A DNA stretch of 64,000 nucleotides. Source: an uncultured Sphaerochaeta sp. GTDB lineage: Bacteria > Spirochaetota > Spirochaetia > Sphaerochaetales > Sphaerochaetaceae. The notes under the pieces are model-generated. The model worked only from the letters and a program-made list of their open reading frames with translations. It made no database searches and was not told where the DNA came from. Positions 8,538-17,977 of this stretch are shown one piece after another (position 1 is the first letter of the stretch; each line of letters starts with the position of its first letter). The translations under genes were made by a program, and so were the position numbers. The stretch is taken from NCBI RefSeq assembly GCF_963677315.1, contig NZ_OY781939.1:1550001-1614000 (forward strand), given 5' to 3'.

Positions 8538-10721
8538 TCACCGCTTCTTTATTAAGCACACTTCGTGGTACTCAATCTTCGGGATTGTAAAACTGAGTTC
8601 TCCTTTTGCTGTATCCGCCTGCAACGTGTTCATACCAACAAGAGTAGTTATAGCAAATGCATCTTGTTCTTCAATCTTCATGTATACAGTAATCGGTCCA
8701 CAAGGCACATAAGACTCAACCTGCTGCTTGCATGTACCGGTCAAATTCACTAAATGCAATACATACTCGTCACCCTGCTTATACAAATTGCAATCGATGT
8801 CCAGATCTCCCTCATAATCAAGTCGGAAAGGATTCTCTTTCAATGCCCATTGGATACAGTTTAACAATATATGTTTATGATCTGGATGGTGATGTAGAAA
8901 ATACTGCCTATCAAAATCTGCAGGCATGTATACTATTCTTCCTCCATTTTCTGTATCCTTGGCGATGAGTGCTGGAATATTGCTATCCGGATACCGCATC
9001 CATGAGAACTCAGGTGGATATACAGGGAAAGGAGGAATAAAAGTTAATCCAACCGTATTGCCAGGATCAACACTCGTCACACACTCTACCCTGCCCCCAA
9101 ATGCCAAGATATCTGTTTCTTCAAAAGACTCAAGAATACGATGCCTAGGTATTTCTGCAATAGGCTCCCCTTCAATATGTGGCCCCTCCATTGCACCTCT
9201 ATTCTCAGGATGTAGTCTTACATATGAGTGCTGATCCCAAGTCTGCCATGTATTCATTGCTGGCTTTTCTGTCCCATGATGTACAAATGAATAAGATATT
9301 CCCAACATATCCTCAAACGGGTATTTCTCTCTCTGAGCTCCATTTTCATCATATGCACCAGTCTCTCCAGTCATAATAACCGACCCACCATTCTCAACAT
9401 ATTGCTTAATCCTGGCAATTTCATCATCTGACATCGCCCCAAGATTCGGAAATATGAGAACCTTAAATATCTCCGGTGAGGTAGGTATCATATTGCTATG
9501 CAACACCCTGAAAAGTACATGACCATCTGACAAAGATTGGTTAATCCCTTCGAACGGGCAGGTAAACTTTAAGTATTTTTCATCCCTACCATAAAAATCA
9601 ATACTATTTGTTGAATACACCACGCCAACAGAAGCAACAGGAGTGCGATTAATTAGATATCTTTCATTCTTTTCATGCCACTGCAAAAGTGGGAGAGGTG
9701 TCTTATAGGCTCTCCGATCCTCATGGTAAGCAGCTATGTGGTGCCACCAAGGTTGGATACCACCAGCAAAACCGCTGACAGCCCAGAAATTGGCTTCCGC
9801 AGGTGGTTTTGCACCTAAACGGAAAGCAACCTCTGCATGTTGATACATAGCCATACTTTCTGGAATTAAGGTGTCCCAGCCAACCAATTCATGTAGTATC
9901 TTTCCTGAAACTGCATTCTCTCTAAATCCGATCGGATTTGTTCTTGATTGATAATCCAGCATAACAATGGGGGCTTGCTCCCCAATCGCCACAAGATCCC
10001 GCAGCCTAGAATTCTGGACAACCACATCTCCGTTTATCATTCCTACCCAGCGACAATCTTGGCCAAATGCATCTTGTACTGTCTTATCATTTAGTGCCCA
10101 GATCCCTGATCGTTCCTGATAACTGAATCGAATCCAGGCCTGAAATGCCGGATCATCCCAGTTCTTGTTCTTTGGTAAATCATATCCTGTAGCTTCCCTG
10201 AACCTTTTCTTGGCATAGAGAGAATAGGATATGGCTTCTTGTCCCAACCCGCTGTAACTATTGTCAGTAAATCCATCGACGCAATATTTTTCGCCAATTT
10301 CAAGCAGTACTTTGGGAAGATAGTCACGATAATATGGACTGTGTATACATGTTATATATTTCTCCCCATCTGTATAAGGCTTGCCTTCAGAGTCGATGGC
10401 TATCCAGTCTGGATGGTTCATATAGAACTTTTCATCGACGCGATTTGAGTCCATTCGAGCCAAGACGACCAATCCATCTTCTTTCGCGGCATCAACTAAT
10501 TCCTTAAACAGATCACGTTCCCCAAGAAAGGGCGAAGTATATGTTAGAGGAAATGCACTTTGATAATAGGCAACGATACCACCTGCATTAATAATTACAC
10601 CTTGGACCTTAGTTTTTTTCCATTGCTCTCTCCACCATGGAATGTCATATCGAATGGAATCAATCTCAGTGATGTTTGTCTGTGCCCATCTGAATGTTGT
10701 TGTATACCAAGCTTTCTTCAT
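8538..10721 (-). CDS. Glycoside-hydrolase-like protein, GHL6/GH42-type fold (paralogue B)
   Basis: 727 residues with the same architecture as paralogue A: barrel motifs GVIINAGGIVAYYQSAFPL, VVLARMDSNRVDEKF and HPDWIAIDSEGKP, with YAKKRFREATGYDLP at the usual point, then a trimerisation-like domain with VENGGSVIMTGETGAYDENG. Unlike paralogues A and C it lacks the CxC..C cysteine cluster before FREATG, so the presumed metal site is missing. No signal peptide. Its ATG (10721) lies 3 nt from the permease stop, which implies translational coupling to the transporter. Probably acts in the cytosol on an imported oligosaccharide; specificity unknown. Confidence 0.75.
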   Translation of the reverse strand: MKKAWYTTTFRWAQTNITEIDSIRYDIPWWREQWKKTKVQGVIINAGGIVAYYQSAFPLTYTSPFLGERDLFKELVDAAKEDGLVVLARMDSNRVDEKFYMNHPDWIAIDSEGKPYTDGEKYITCIHSPYYRDYLPKVLLEIGEKYCVDGFTDNSYSGLGQEAISYSLYAKKRFREATGYDLPKNKNWDDPAFQAWIRFSYQERSGIWALNDKTVQDAFGQDCRWVGMINGDVVVQNSRLRDLVAIGEQAPIVMLDYQSRTNPIGFRENAVSGKILHELVGWDTLIPESMAMYQHAEVAFRLGAKPPAEANFWAVSGFAGGIQPWWHHIAAYHEDRRAYKTPLPLLQWHEKNERYLINRTPVASVGVVYSTNSIDFYGRDEKYLKFTCPFEGINQSLSDGHVLFRVLHSNMIPTSPEIFKVLIFPNLGAMSDDEIARIKQYVENGGSVIMTGETGAYDENGAQREKYPFEDMLGISYSFVHHGTEKPAMNTWQTWDQHSYVRLHPENRGAMEGPHIEGEPIAEIPRHRILESFEETDILAFGGRVECVTSVDPGNTVGLTFIPPFPVYPPEFSWMRYPDSNIPALIAKDTENGGRIVYMPADFDRQYFLHHHPDHKHILLNCIQWALKENPFRLDYEGDLDIDCNLYKQGDEYVLHLVNLTGTCKQQVESYVPCGPITVYMKIEEQDAFAITTLVGMNTLQADTAKGELSFTIPKIEYHEVCLIKKR

Positions 10722-10724
10722 TAT

Positions 10725-11579
10725 TTACCCCTTTACCCCAGTTGTAGCGATTCCTTTCACAAAAAATTTCTGCATGGCCAAATAGATCAATATCACAGGT
10801 AGAACTGCAACAACTGCTCCGGCCATCATCAAGTGCCAAGCTGTTTCAAACTCTCCTTGGAATATTGTTAACCCAACCGTAATCAGATTTTTTCTTGGTG
10901 TATTGATATAGACCAGAGCTGGAAGGTACTGGTTCCAACTTGTTTTAAAAAGAAACAATGCAAGTGTTGCCATACCAGCTTTTGATAAGGGAAGAACAAT
11001 CATCCGAAAAATCATGAATGAGCTTGCTCCATCAATTCTTGCAGCCTCATCCATCTCAATGGGAATACTCTTCATAAATTGTCTTAGCAGAAACAGCCCA
11101 TATACATTGGAGGCGACCGGAGGTACTATCAATGCCCAATGGGTATCTATCCAATTGAATGCACGCATCATTGAATACAAAGGAATGACTCTTACGGTAT
11201 AAGGAATCATCATAGTAAATAGCAAAATATTGAAGATTGTCTCGCTTCGTTTAAAATTCAACCGTGCAAAAGCAAATGCTCCGAGAGAACAGACAATTAA
11301 TGTACCAATAACAGTCATAAACGATACGTACGTTGTATTCATAAAGAAATTCAGGAATGGAGCAGCACTAAATGCTTCTGGAAAATTTGACCACCTAATT
11401 GGGTTTGGAATAAAAATCGGGGGATACGCATGCACCTGGGAAGGTTCCTTCAAAGCTGTGGATAACATCCAAAAAAAAGGCATCAGCATGCTTATTGAGA
11501 AAGCCATTAAGAGTATATGCTTTACCAGTGTTTTAAACACTGACCTAGTTTTCAATTTTCTTATATCTATTTGTATCAT
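10725..11579 (-). CDS. ABC sugar transporter permease, MalG type
   Basis: About 284 residues with six predicted membrane segments (first: HILLMAFSISMLMPFFWMLSTAL). The EAA loop near the C-terminus reads EMDEAARIDGASSFMIFRMIVLPLSKAG, which contacts the ATPase. An upstream in-frame extension exists, but ATG 11579 has a good GGAAAGG RBS and gives the normal MalG-like length. Works with the next permease and the binding protein at 12541. No ATPase gene is in the operon, so a shared MsmK-like ATPase elsewhere is expected. Confidence 0.92.
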   Translation of the reverse strand: MIQIDIRKLKTRSVFKTLVKHILLMAFSISMLMPFFWMLSTALKEPSQVHAYPPIFIPNPIRWSNFPEAFSAAPFLNFFMNTTYVSFMTVIGTLIVCSLGAFAFARLNFKRSETIFNILLFTMMIPYTVRVIPLYSMMRAFNWIDTHWALIVPPVASNVYGLFLLRQFMKSIPIEMDEAARIDGASSFMIFRMIVLPLSKAGMATLALFLFKTSWNQYLPALVYINTPRKNLITVGLTIFQGEFETAWHLMMAGAVVAVLPVILIYLAMQKFFVKGIATTGVKG

Positions 11580-11596
11580 GGTGACCTTTCCTTGTA

Positions 11597-12484
11597 TTAA
11601 TAATAGACCCAGCGTTTCTCGACTGCTTTTTGAGAGAGTGTAATCACAACTAGTGCAACAAAAAGAACCCATGCTTGAGCTGAAGCATATCCCATCTTAA
11701 AGTAGCTGAATGCATTCAAGTACAGATAATGTATATATGTTGTGGTAGCAAAAGCTGGTCCACCATTTGTCATGACATGGATGAGATTGAATACCTGGAA
11801 GGAGGAAATGATTGAGGTAATCATTAGAAAGAAGCTTGTTGGGGAAAGAAGAGGAACTGTGATCCGAAAAAATTGTTGACTTTCTGATGCCCCATCAATG
11901 ATTGCAGCTTCATACAGTGTATCAGGAATTCCCTGTAATCCCCCTATATAGACAGTCATATTATATCCGGTTACCAACCATACCTGTACAAAAATAACCG
12001 ATGGCATGGCCCACTTGGATGTTCCCAACCAATCGGGACCATTTATTCCAATCTGGGAGAGAATTGAGTTCAATAGACCAGCGTTTGGCACTAGGATTAA
12101 ACCAAATACCAACCCTATCGCAACTGTAGACGCTATGGAGGGGATGAAAAAAGCTGTTCTATAGAATGTATTAAAGAGCATTTTCTTATTGACTACTACT
12201 GCAACAAGCATTCCAAAAGCCATCGAGATAGGGACGCTGACAAAAGCGAAAACAAAAGTATTCTTTACCGATATAATAAAATACCGATCGTTCATAAGTT
12301 TCTTAAAGTTCTCAAAACCGATGTAGTCCCATCTTTCAAAGCCATCCCAATTGGACATACTAGCAACCAATGAGAATATTACGGGATAAAAACTGAAAAA
12401 AATCGTGCCTAATACAATTGGAAGTATAAAGAACCATGCATCCTTTGTTTGATCATTGATTCCATTTTGTAGTTTCATTTGCAA
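11597..12484 (-). CDS. ABC sugar transporter permease, MalF type
   Basis: 295 residues, membrane-spanning. Begins with a short cytosolic tail and a DAWFFILPIVLGTIFFSFYPVIFSL helix. The EAA loop is TLYEAAIIDGASESQQFFRITVPLLSP. It lies 17 nt upstream of the MalG-type gene and is separated from the binding-protein gene by a strong hairpin at 12502-12527. Forms the membrane channel with the neighbouring permease. Confidence 0.92.
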   Translation of the reverse strand: MQMKLQNGINDQTKDAWFFILPIVLGTIFFSFYPVIFSLVASMSNWDGFERWDYIGFENFKKLMNDRYFIISVKNTFVFAFVSVPISMAFGMLVAVVVNKKMLFNTFYRTAFFIPSIASTVAIGLVFGLILVPNAGLLNSILSQIGINGPDWLGTSKWAMPSVIFVQVWLVTGYNMTVYIGGLQGIPDTLYEAAIIDGASESQQFFRITVPLLSPTSFFLMITSIISSFQVFNLIHVMTNGGPAFATTTYIHYLYLNAFSYFKMGYASAQAWVLFVALVVITLSQKAVEKRWVYY

Positions 12485-12501
12485 TAACCTTCCTCATAAA
12501 G

Positions 12502-12527
12502 GGGGGGATGAGCATTCTCATCCCCCC
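12502..12527 (-). terminator. Strong hairpin between binding-protein and permease genes
   Basis: Perfect 11-bp stem GGGGGGATGAG with loop CATT and the matching arm CTCATCCCCCC. No T-run follows on the minus strand. In ABC operons such a hairpin usually stabilises the upstream binding-protein mRNA or attenuates read-through, giving more binding protein than permease. An equivalent G-rich hairpin sits at the same place in the second transporter operon (26161-26184). Confidence 0.8.
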
Positions 12528-12540
12528 TGAAGTAACTGTT

Positions 12541-13839
12541 TTACTTACCAGCCAATGCATTCTCAACTTCAGGTCGTGCATTATCCATAGCTTCATCTAC
12601 GCCCATCTCACCAGCCCAGACTTTGTGTAGCCAGTTCCTGAACATGAGCTTTGCCATGTCAGTATACTCGCCAAAGTTTACACTCTTGCCGTAGTTGACG
12701 CCGTCGAGAATTACCTGTTGGTTATCAGGTTTCATATTTGGCTCAATGAAGTTATTCTCAGCATACTCAATGTTTGCTGGAATATTACCGGTTTTTGCAT
12801 ACATCGATTGGGAAAGGTCAGAACCAAGATAAGCTATCAGACGACCAGCCCCCTCAGGATTTTTAGCGTTCTTCGGGATACCGTAGCAAACCAAACTCGG
12901 TTCGTTGTTGGCATACTGAGTTTTGGAAGCGTTCTGCACTGGAATTGGTGCTACACCCCAATCAAAACTTGCTTGTTTTCTGAGGGTTCCGATTGCATTC
13001 GATGCAGAGAAATACATAGCTGCCTGCTCTGAGAGGAAGAGATTCTGACATTTTGGTCCAGTATTTGATTCTCCCCAAAGTGGATGAACTTTATACTTGT
13101 GGATCAAATCAGCCGCAAACTGAATGGCCTCACGAGCAGCAGCATTTGTTCCATCAGCAGTCAAGGAATCTGCACCAAACAAGCCTTCACCGTTAGCGGT
13201 AGCAATCCAGGTCTGTTCAAATCCACCATCACCCATAGCTGCGAAGCCCCATTGAGTAGTCTGGTCGCCAGAACGAATTGTCAGTTTCTGGGCATATTCA
13301 AGGAACTTTGCCCAATCCCAACTAGGATCACCCCAGGTCTGAGGAGGCTCAGGAAGTCCTGCTTTCTTCAACATTTCCTTGTTGTAGAAAATCATGCGGA
13401 CTTTAACTGCTGGTGTAAATACATATTTTTCACCATCAACCATTCCAAAATCCCACAGGCTTTTGTAATAATCATCAGCATTAACGCCAGCAGCTTCAAT
13501 ATACTTGTTGATGCCCTGAGTCAGTCCACGAGATCTGTACATGTTTACAAAGTCATCGTTAATCTGAACTAAGTCTGGAGTCTCACCAGCGGCCAAGACA
13601 GTCCGGATTTTATCCTCATACCTGTCAAATGGGATCATCTCAATTTCAACCTTCAGATCTGGGTTCAACTTCATAAACTCTTCAGCAATTTGATTCTGTC
13701 CATTTGTAGCAGGATCATCCCAGACAACCCATCGCACGGTTTTGATCTCACCAGGTTTCTCAGCATCACTTGCACCTTGAGCAAACAAGGCAATGGAAAT
13801 GACCAATAACCCGATTACCAATAACGATCTCTTTTTCAT
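12541..13839 (-). CDS. Extracellular sugar-binding protein of ABC transporter
   Basis: 432 residues, family 1 solute-binding protein. N-terminal signal peptide MKKRSLLVIGLLVISIALFAQG without a lipobox Cys, so probably periplasmic rather than lipid-anchored. The mature part starts with TVRWVVWDDPATNGQ and has the typical NPDLKVEIEMIPFD, GETPDLVQINDD and FYNKEMLKKAGLPEPPQTW segments. Delivers the substrate to the two permeases downstream. Sandwiched between glycosidase genes, so the ligand is presumably the oligosaccharide they degrade. Confidence 0.93.
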   Translation of the reverse strand: MKKRSLLVIGLLVISIALFAQGASDAEKPGEIKTVRWVVWDDPATNGQNQIAEEFMKLNPDLKVEIEMIPFDRYEDKIRTVLAAGETPDLVQINDDFVNMYRSRGLTQGINKYIEAAGVNADDYYKSLWDFGMVDGEKYVFTPAVKVRMIFYNKEMLKKAGLPEPPQTWGDPSWDWAKFLEYAQKLTIRSGDQTTQWGFAAMGDGGFEQTWIATANGEGLFGADSLTADGTNAAAREAIQFAADLIHKYKVHPLWGESNTGPKCQNLFLSEQAAMYFSASNAIGTLRKQASFDWGVAPIPVQNASKTQYANNEPSLVCYGIPKNAKNPEGAGRLIAYLGSDLSQSMYAKTGNIPANIEYAENNFIEPNMKPDNQQVILDGVNYGKSVNFGEYTDMAKLMFRNWLHKVWAGEMGVDEAMDNARPEVENALAGK

Positions 13840-13882
13840 AAGTCCTCCTTATTTTTCACAACTCTTAACAAGAGTTTTGCAA

Positions 13883-16018
13883 CTACCAAAGTTCAATTGA
13901 GAAAAATTCTTGCAGACGCTCAATATGGATCTTTATCCCCTGTGGATCGATACTCCATGAGAATTTGTCCCCAAAGAGCATTTTCACTTGTGAACAGCCC
14001 AAACCCTTTATACGGATTTCAATATCTGATATGGCAAGCACTTCTCTAACCGATCTATGTAATCCAGTAGAATGATTAATGAGAGATAATATGTACCGAC
14101 GCCCTTCTTCTGACTCTTTCTTACATAGAAGATTCATGTGAATGGTCGAAGGTGCATTCGTCTCGAGCACAAAGCTATTATCTAGCAAGTAGGAAAGAGT
14201 GTTTGAGAAAACAGTCGAAAAATCAGTATGTCCATGGGTATAAATACACTTACCTAGCTGGCTGGCAAAATAGATTGATTTACCTTTATGATATGAGTTT
14301 TCGATAATACTCGGATAATCGGTTCTATAGACCTCTCGCCATGCTTTCTCTGGAGGTTGGTTAACTACCGGAGGTACATGGCTCGTAATGGTAATAGCAT
14401 CATTAGAGGCCTTGTTACATATTGCTGTAAGACAACCCGTAATGATAAATTCTGTATCATGAATTGAAGCAAGTAGTGGATGATCAGCTTGCTCGATACA
14501 TTGATATGCATCTTTATACGTGTCTTCGTCACTCCCGCTGTAAGCTATCCCAAAAACCTCAGAAAGAGAGAAATTCTTAAGCTGATTACCTTCTGCATCA
14601 TAAAGAGAACTCTTATAGGTTGATACAAGATTGCCGCCTCTTTTCACAAAATCCTTGATTACCAAAACATCTTCCGTTGTGAGTGAAGCTGCATTCGGTA
14701 AGATGAGAACACGTACATCATTCAGATTCTGAGGATTGAGTTGTCCTCCAGAGATAATCTTATGCTGGACATGGTTCTCAAGCAACACTCTTTCAATCCC
14801 TTGAATCTCAAGATTATAAGAATCAACGAGTGTATCTTCTGAACCAAAAAGATCCTTATTCCTTTTTGAATAAAGTACTGCAACATCAGCATAGGGAGCC
14901 ATTCCATTGATGGATTCGCTATTCTCTGCAAGAAATCGATAGGCATCAACATGAATCAATGCATTCCGTCTATCATGCGTAAGGCCTGGATGATTCCCAT
15001 TAAAAACGCAGTTCCACATTCCACCGCCCAATGATACTGTTTCCCAGAGCCAAATTCTTGTATCTAGTGGAGGATCCATCACTAATCGATGGCTGGTCCC
15101 ATTTCCGCCGAAAAGAACAACCGGTTGTTTCTTATCACTCAATGAATTTAGGTAACGCAGAAGAATTGAAGGATAGTCTAAATCGGAATACGAAACATAT
15201 TTTGCATTCTCTGTTAGGAACGCAACACAAACCAAGAAATCAAAAACATCAACAATCTGATCTAGGTCAACACCAGTTCTTTGGCTTCTGTCCACATCAA
15301 ACATATTAAAGACTTCTGCTACATATACCTTATCCCCACCATGTAGTTTCACAGCATCTCGAATACTCTGAATATTTCTATTTGCACTAACTGATTTCCA
15401 TTGCCAGTAATCTGCTAGATCCTGTTTCTCGCTTACCCTTTCAACAGGAAGGTCCTTCCCCGTAGCCTTTTTAAAGCTATCTTTGCAACGATCACAGTAA
15501 CATATAGGATCACTTAGAAGTGCATTATGCCAAATTCCATCAATTGAATAATTGGAGAGAAGATGATTGATAAACTCAATTGCATATTCATTTCTGTAGT
15601 ATGCATTGTAACAGGGTGCAACCAATGGAGTAACAGTATTCTTCGTCAACAACGGACTACCATCCTCCTGCTTTCCAAACCAGTCAGGGGGGCACTTCTT
15701 GAACACTTCATCAGTTACTCCGCGGAAATCGACTCTCACAATGACTTTGATTCCAGCTGCATTACAGGCACTACTGATTTCTTTGAGAATATCTCGCCCA
15801 CCCATTTGCTTAACAATATGAGCTGTTGGCAATGGATTATGGAAAAAATCAAATATTCCACCTGCATTGATTACTAAAACATTTGAGTAAGTTTGTTTCA
15901 TATACTCCACTACGGCAGTTGAATTATAATTTACAGCATCGACTTCTCTTAAGACTGTTTGCAGGATTCTCAACGGCTTTTCATACCAATAGCTTTCGCC
16001 ATTCTTGTGCTGTATCAT
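13883..16018 (-). CDS. Glycoside-hydrolase-like protein, GHL6/GH42-type fold (paralogue C)
   Basis: 711 residues, cytosolic, first gene of the leftward operon with RBS GGAGGAG before ATG 16018. Same layout as paralogues A and B: SNVLVINAGGIFDFFHNP, IKVIVRVDFRGVTDEVF, CPPDWFG, then the cysteine cluster CYCDRCKDSFKKATGKDLP near residue 175. A trimerisation-like domain follows, with VKRGGNLVSTYKSSLYDAEG. It belongs to the same family, but only scattered motifs are shared with A and B, so the triplication is old and the three probably act on different linkages or substrates. Confidence 0.75.
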   Translation of the reverse strand: MIQHKNGESYWYEKPLRILQTVLREVDAVNYNSTAVVEYMKQTYSNVLVINAGGIFDFFHNPLPTAHIVKQMGGRDILKEISSACNAAGIKVIVRVDFRGVTDEVFKKCPPDWFGKQEDGSPLLTKNTVTPLVAPCYNAYYRNEYAIEFINHLLSNYSIDGIWHNALLSDPICYCDRCKDSFKKATGKDLPVERVSEKQDLADYWQWKSVSANRNIQSIRDAVKLHGGDKVYVAEVFNMFDVDRSQRTGVDLDQIVDVFDFLVCVAFLTENAKYVSYSDLDYPSILLRYLNSLSDKKQPVVLFGGNGTSHRLVMDPPLDTRIWLWETVSLGGGMWNCVFNGNHPGLTHDRRNALIHVDAYRFLAENSESINGMAPYADVAVLYSKRNKDLFGSEDTLVDSYNLEIQGIERVLLENHVQHKIISGGQLNPQNLNDVRVLILPNAASLTTEDVLVIKDFVKRGGNLVSTYKSSLYDAEGNQLKNFSLSEVFGIAYSGSDEDTYKDAYQCIEQADHPLLASIHDTEFIITGCLTAICNKASNDAITITSHVPPVVNQPPEKAWREVYRTDYPSIIENSYHKGKSIYFASQLGKCIYTHGHTDFSTVFSNTLSYLLDNSFVLETNAPSTIHMNLLCKKESEEGRRYILSLINHSTGLHRSVREVLAISDIEIRIKGLGCSQVKMLFGDKFSWSIDPQGIKIHIERLQEFFSIELW

Positions 16019-16113
16019 AACTCCTCCGAGAGTACAAATTAAAACCTAATTTTGTATATTGAAATTACATTCCTTAAATTCACAATACCTCACATATTCG
16101 ATATTGTCAAAAA

Positions 16114-16136
16114 ATATTTGTAATTTTCTCAAATAT
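16114..16136. promoter_or_regulatory. Inverted repeat, candidate operator 1
   Basis: ATATTTG, 9-nt spacer, CAAATAT in the divergent promoter region 16019-16260. It has the same 7-9-7 geometry as the repeat 78 bp further right. Candidate site for the island IclR regulator; this link is inferred. Confidence 0.45.
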
Positions 16137-16191
16137 GTATTAGTAATAACTCCTAATTAAAGTTTATACATTTTAATTTTGACTTAATGAA

Positions 16192-16214
16192 AATATTGGT
16201 TTAAAATCAATATT
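16192..16214. promoter_or_regulatory. Inverted repeat, candidate operator 2
   Basis: AATATTG, 9-nt spacer, CAATATT, just ahead of the TPP-enzyme gene (ATG 16261). Arms resemble those at 16114-16136. AT-richness raises the chance of coincidence, but arm sequence and spacing agree in both. Confidence 0.45.
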
Positions 16215-16260
16215 GAAAACACAATTTCACTATTCAAAATTCGCATGTAAGGAGTTTTTT

Positions 16261-17928
16261 ATGCAGGTAGCCGAGGCAATCGTAAGAATCCTTGAAAAAG
16301 AGGGTATAGAACATGCTTTTGGAATCCCAGGAGCTAGCATTAATCCAGTCTATAAATATCTGGAAGGGTCATTGATCAAGCATCACCTGATGAGGCATGA
16401 GGAAGCAGCTGTACACGCTGCTGATGGATACTATAGGTCTTCATCGCGTATAGCACTAGCTATTTGTACATCTGGGCCAGCAGCAACAAACTTTCTTACA
16501 GGTCTGTACACAGCTAGCATAGACTCAATACCGCTTATTGCGATAACCGGGCAGGCAAAAGCTAATCAACTAGGAACAGATGCTTTTCAATGTATCGATA
16601 TTGTTTCTATGGCTAAACCCGTTGTAAAAAAAGCAGTTTGTGTATTAGACCCTGAGAATATCGTCGAAATTCTCAAAGACGCTGTTTGGACAGCAAAAGA
16701 AGGACGACCCGGGCCTGTACTCTTAGATCTTCCGCTAGATGTTCAAATGAAAGATGTACACGTTGACCTGGATTCTTATAAATCATTGCCAATTGAACGA
16801 AAAAGCCCCAATACCCAACTCCTTCAAGAAGCGGTAACTCTTCTCGATAATGCAAAGAACCCGATTATCATCGCTGGCGGGGGTGTTGTACTTTCCCATG
16901 CTGAAGAAGAATTATTAAAATTTGCTGAATGGATGCAGATACCTGTAATCACAACCTACATGGCAAAGGGACTTATTCCTGAAGATCACTATTTGAATGC
17001 AGGAATGGTGGGTATCCAAGTTGGTGCTAGTTCAAGTGGGAATGCCATATTCCTTGATTCAGATGTAGTACTTGGAATTGGATGCAGATTTACAGACCGA
17101 CATACAGGTGCTCTGGATGTGTACAAAGGTGAAAGGAAATTCATTCACATCGATGTCGACCCTAAAGAGATTGGGAAACTTATCAAACCTGAAATTGGGA
17201 TAGAGAGCGATGCTCTTGAAGCTCTTAAAGCGATGCTTGAAATCGTAAGAGCTCAAGGAAAACGTGCAGGAAGCCAGCGCGTTAAACAAATAGCTCCTAT
17301 GAAGGAACAATCCTCTCTCAAAACAACATTTGAAGGTGAATCAATAGACCCAAAAAATATATTTGCAATGGTCGATGAAGTATTTTCAGATAATGCATTA
17401 TTCACCACCGGTTGTGGTCTTGTTCAGATATGGAGCGGACAATATCAAAAAATCAATAAGCCTCGGGTCTATCTTCCAAGTGGTGGAGCTGGGACACTGG
17501 GTTTCGATATACCTGCTGCTATCGGAGCAAGCGTTGGTGCAAATAACAAGAAAACAGTTTGCATGATGGGTGATTTTGGGTTCACCTTCCTTGTTGAAGA
17601 GCTTGGAGTTGCAAGTAAATATCATATACCAATTGTGGTTATTATAATGAATAATGGATATTTAAGTTTGATCAGACAGAATCAGAAATACGCTTACAAG
17701 TATGAACATGAAGTATCCATGGAGGAAAATCTCGACAACATTGATTATGTGAAAATTAGTGAAGGCTTTGGATGTGAATCTGAAAGAGTTGCTTCGTATA
17801 ACGATCTGAAGGAAGCCCTTTTAAAGGCAAAAAAAGCATCTGGACCTTACGTTATCGATGTAATAGTCGATCGTGAAGTAGATTGTAATATGGGAAATGA
17901 TTTAACACATATTGCAACATTCAACTAG
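16261..17928 (+). CDS. Glyoxylate-carboligase-like TPP enzyme
   Basis: 555 residues in the acetolactate-synthase superfamily. The order of motifs follows tartronate-semialdehyde synthase (Gcl) closely: AFGIPGASINPVYKYL, GPVLLDLPLDVQMKD, IPEDHYLNAGMVGIQ, GCRFTDRHTGALDVY and a C-terminal NMGNDLTHIATF. The TPP motif is MGDFGFTF...NNGYL near residues 435-465. True Gcl has Val (V51 in E. coli) at the position that activates TPP, whereas this protein has Glu47 in RHEEAA, the usual superfamily residue. ATG 16261 is chosen over TTG 16213 because TAAGGAG lies 6 nt before it. Probably joins or decarboxylates glyoxylate or a related 2-keto acid. First gene of the rightward operon. Confidence 0.82.
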   Translation: MQVAEAIVRILEKEGIEHAFGIPGASINPVYKYLEGSLIKHHLMRHEEAAVHAADGYYRSSSRIALAICTSGPAATNFLTGLYTASIDSIPLIAITGQAKANQLGTDAFQCIDIVSMAKPVVKKAVCVLDPENIVEILKDAVWTAKEGRPGPVLLDLPLDVQMKDVHVDLDSYKSLPIERKSPNTQLLQEAVTLLDNAKNPIIIAGGGVVLSHAEEELLKFAEWMQIPVITTYMAKGLIPEDHYLNAGMVGIQVGASSSGNAIFLDSDVVLGIGCRFTDRHTGALDVYKGERKFIHIDVDPKEIGKLIKPEIGIESDALEALKAMLEIVRAQGKRAGSQRVKQIAPMKEQSSLKTTFEGESIDPKNIFAMVDEVFSDNALFTTGCGLVQIWSGQYQKINKPRVYLPSGGAGTLGFDIPAAIGASVGANNKKTVCMMGDFGFTFLVEELGVASKYHIPIVVIIMNNGYLSLIRQNQKYAYKYEHEVSMEENLDNIDYVKISEGFGCESERVASYNDLKEALLKAKKASGPYVIDVIVDREVDCNMGNDLTHIATFN

Positions 17929-17977
17929 AAATATTGTAGAGCATCAGAGGAAACCACTGGTACGAGGGATACATATC

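Noticed and set aside
16261..17928. Sulfoacetaldehyde acetyltransferase (Xsc) as the TPP enzyme
   Set aside because: Considered because HisD-like HpsN enzymes work in sulfonate pathways, but the motifs follow glyoxylate carboligase and no sulfonate genes are present.
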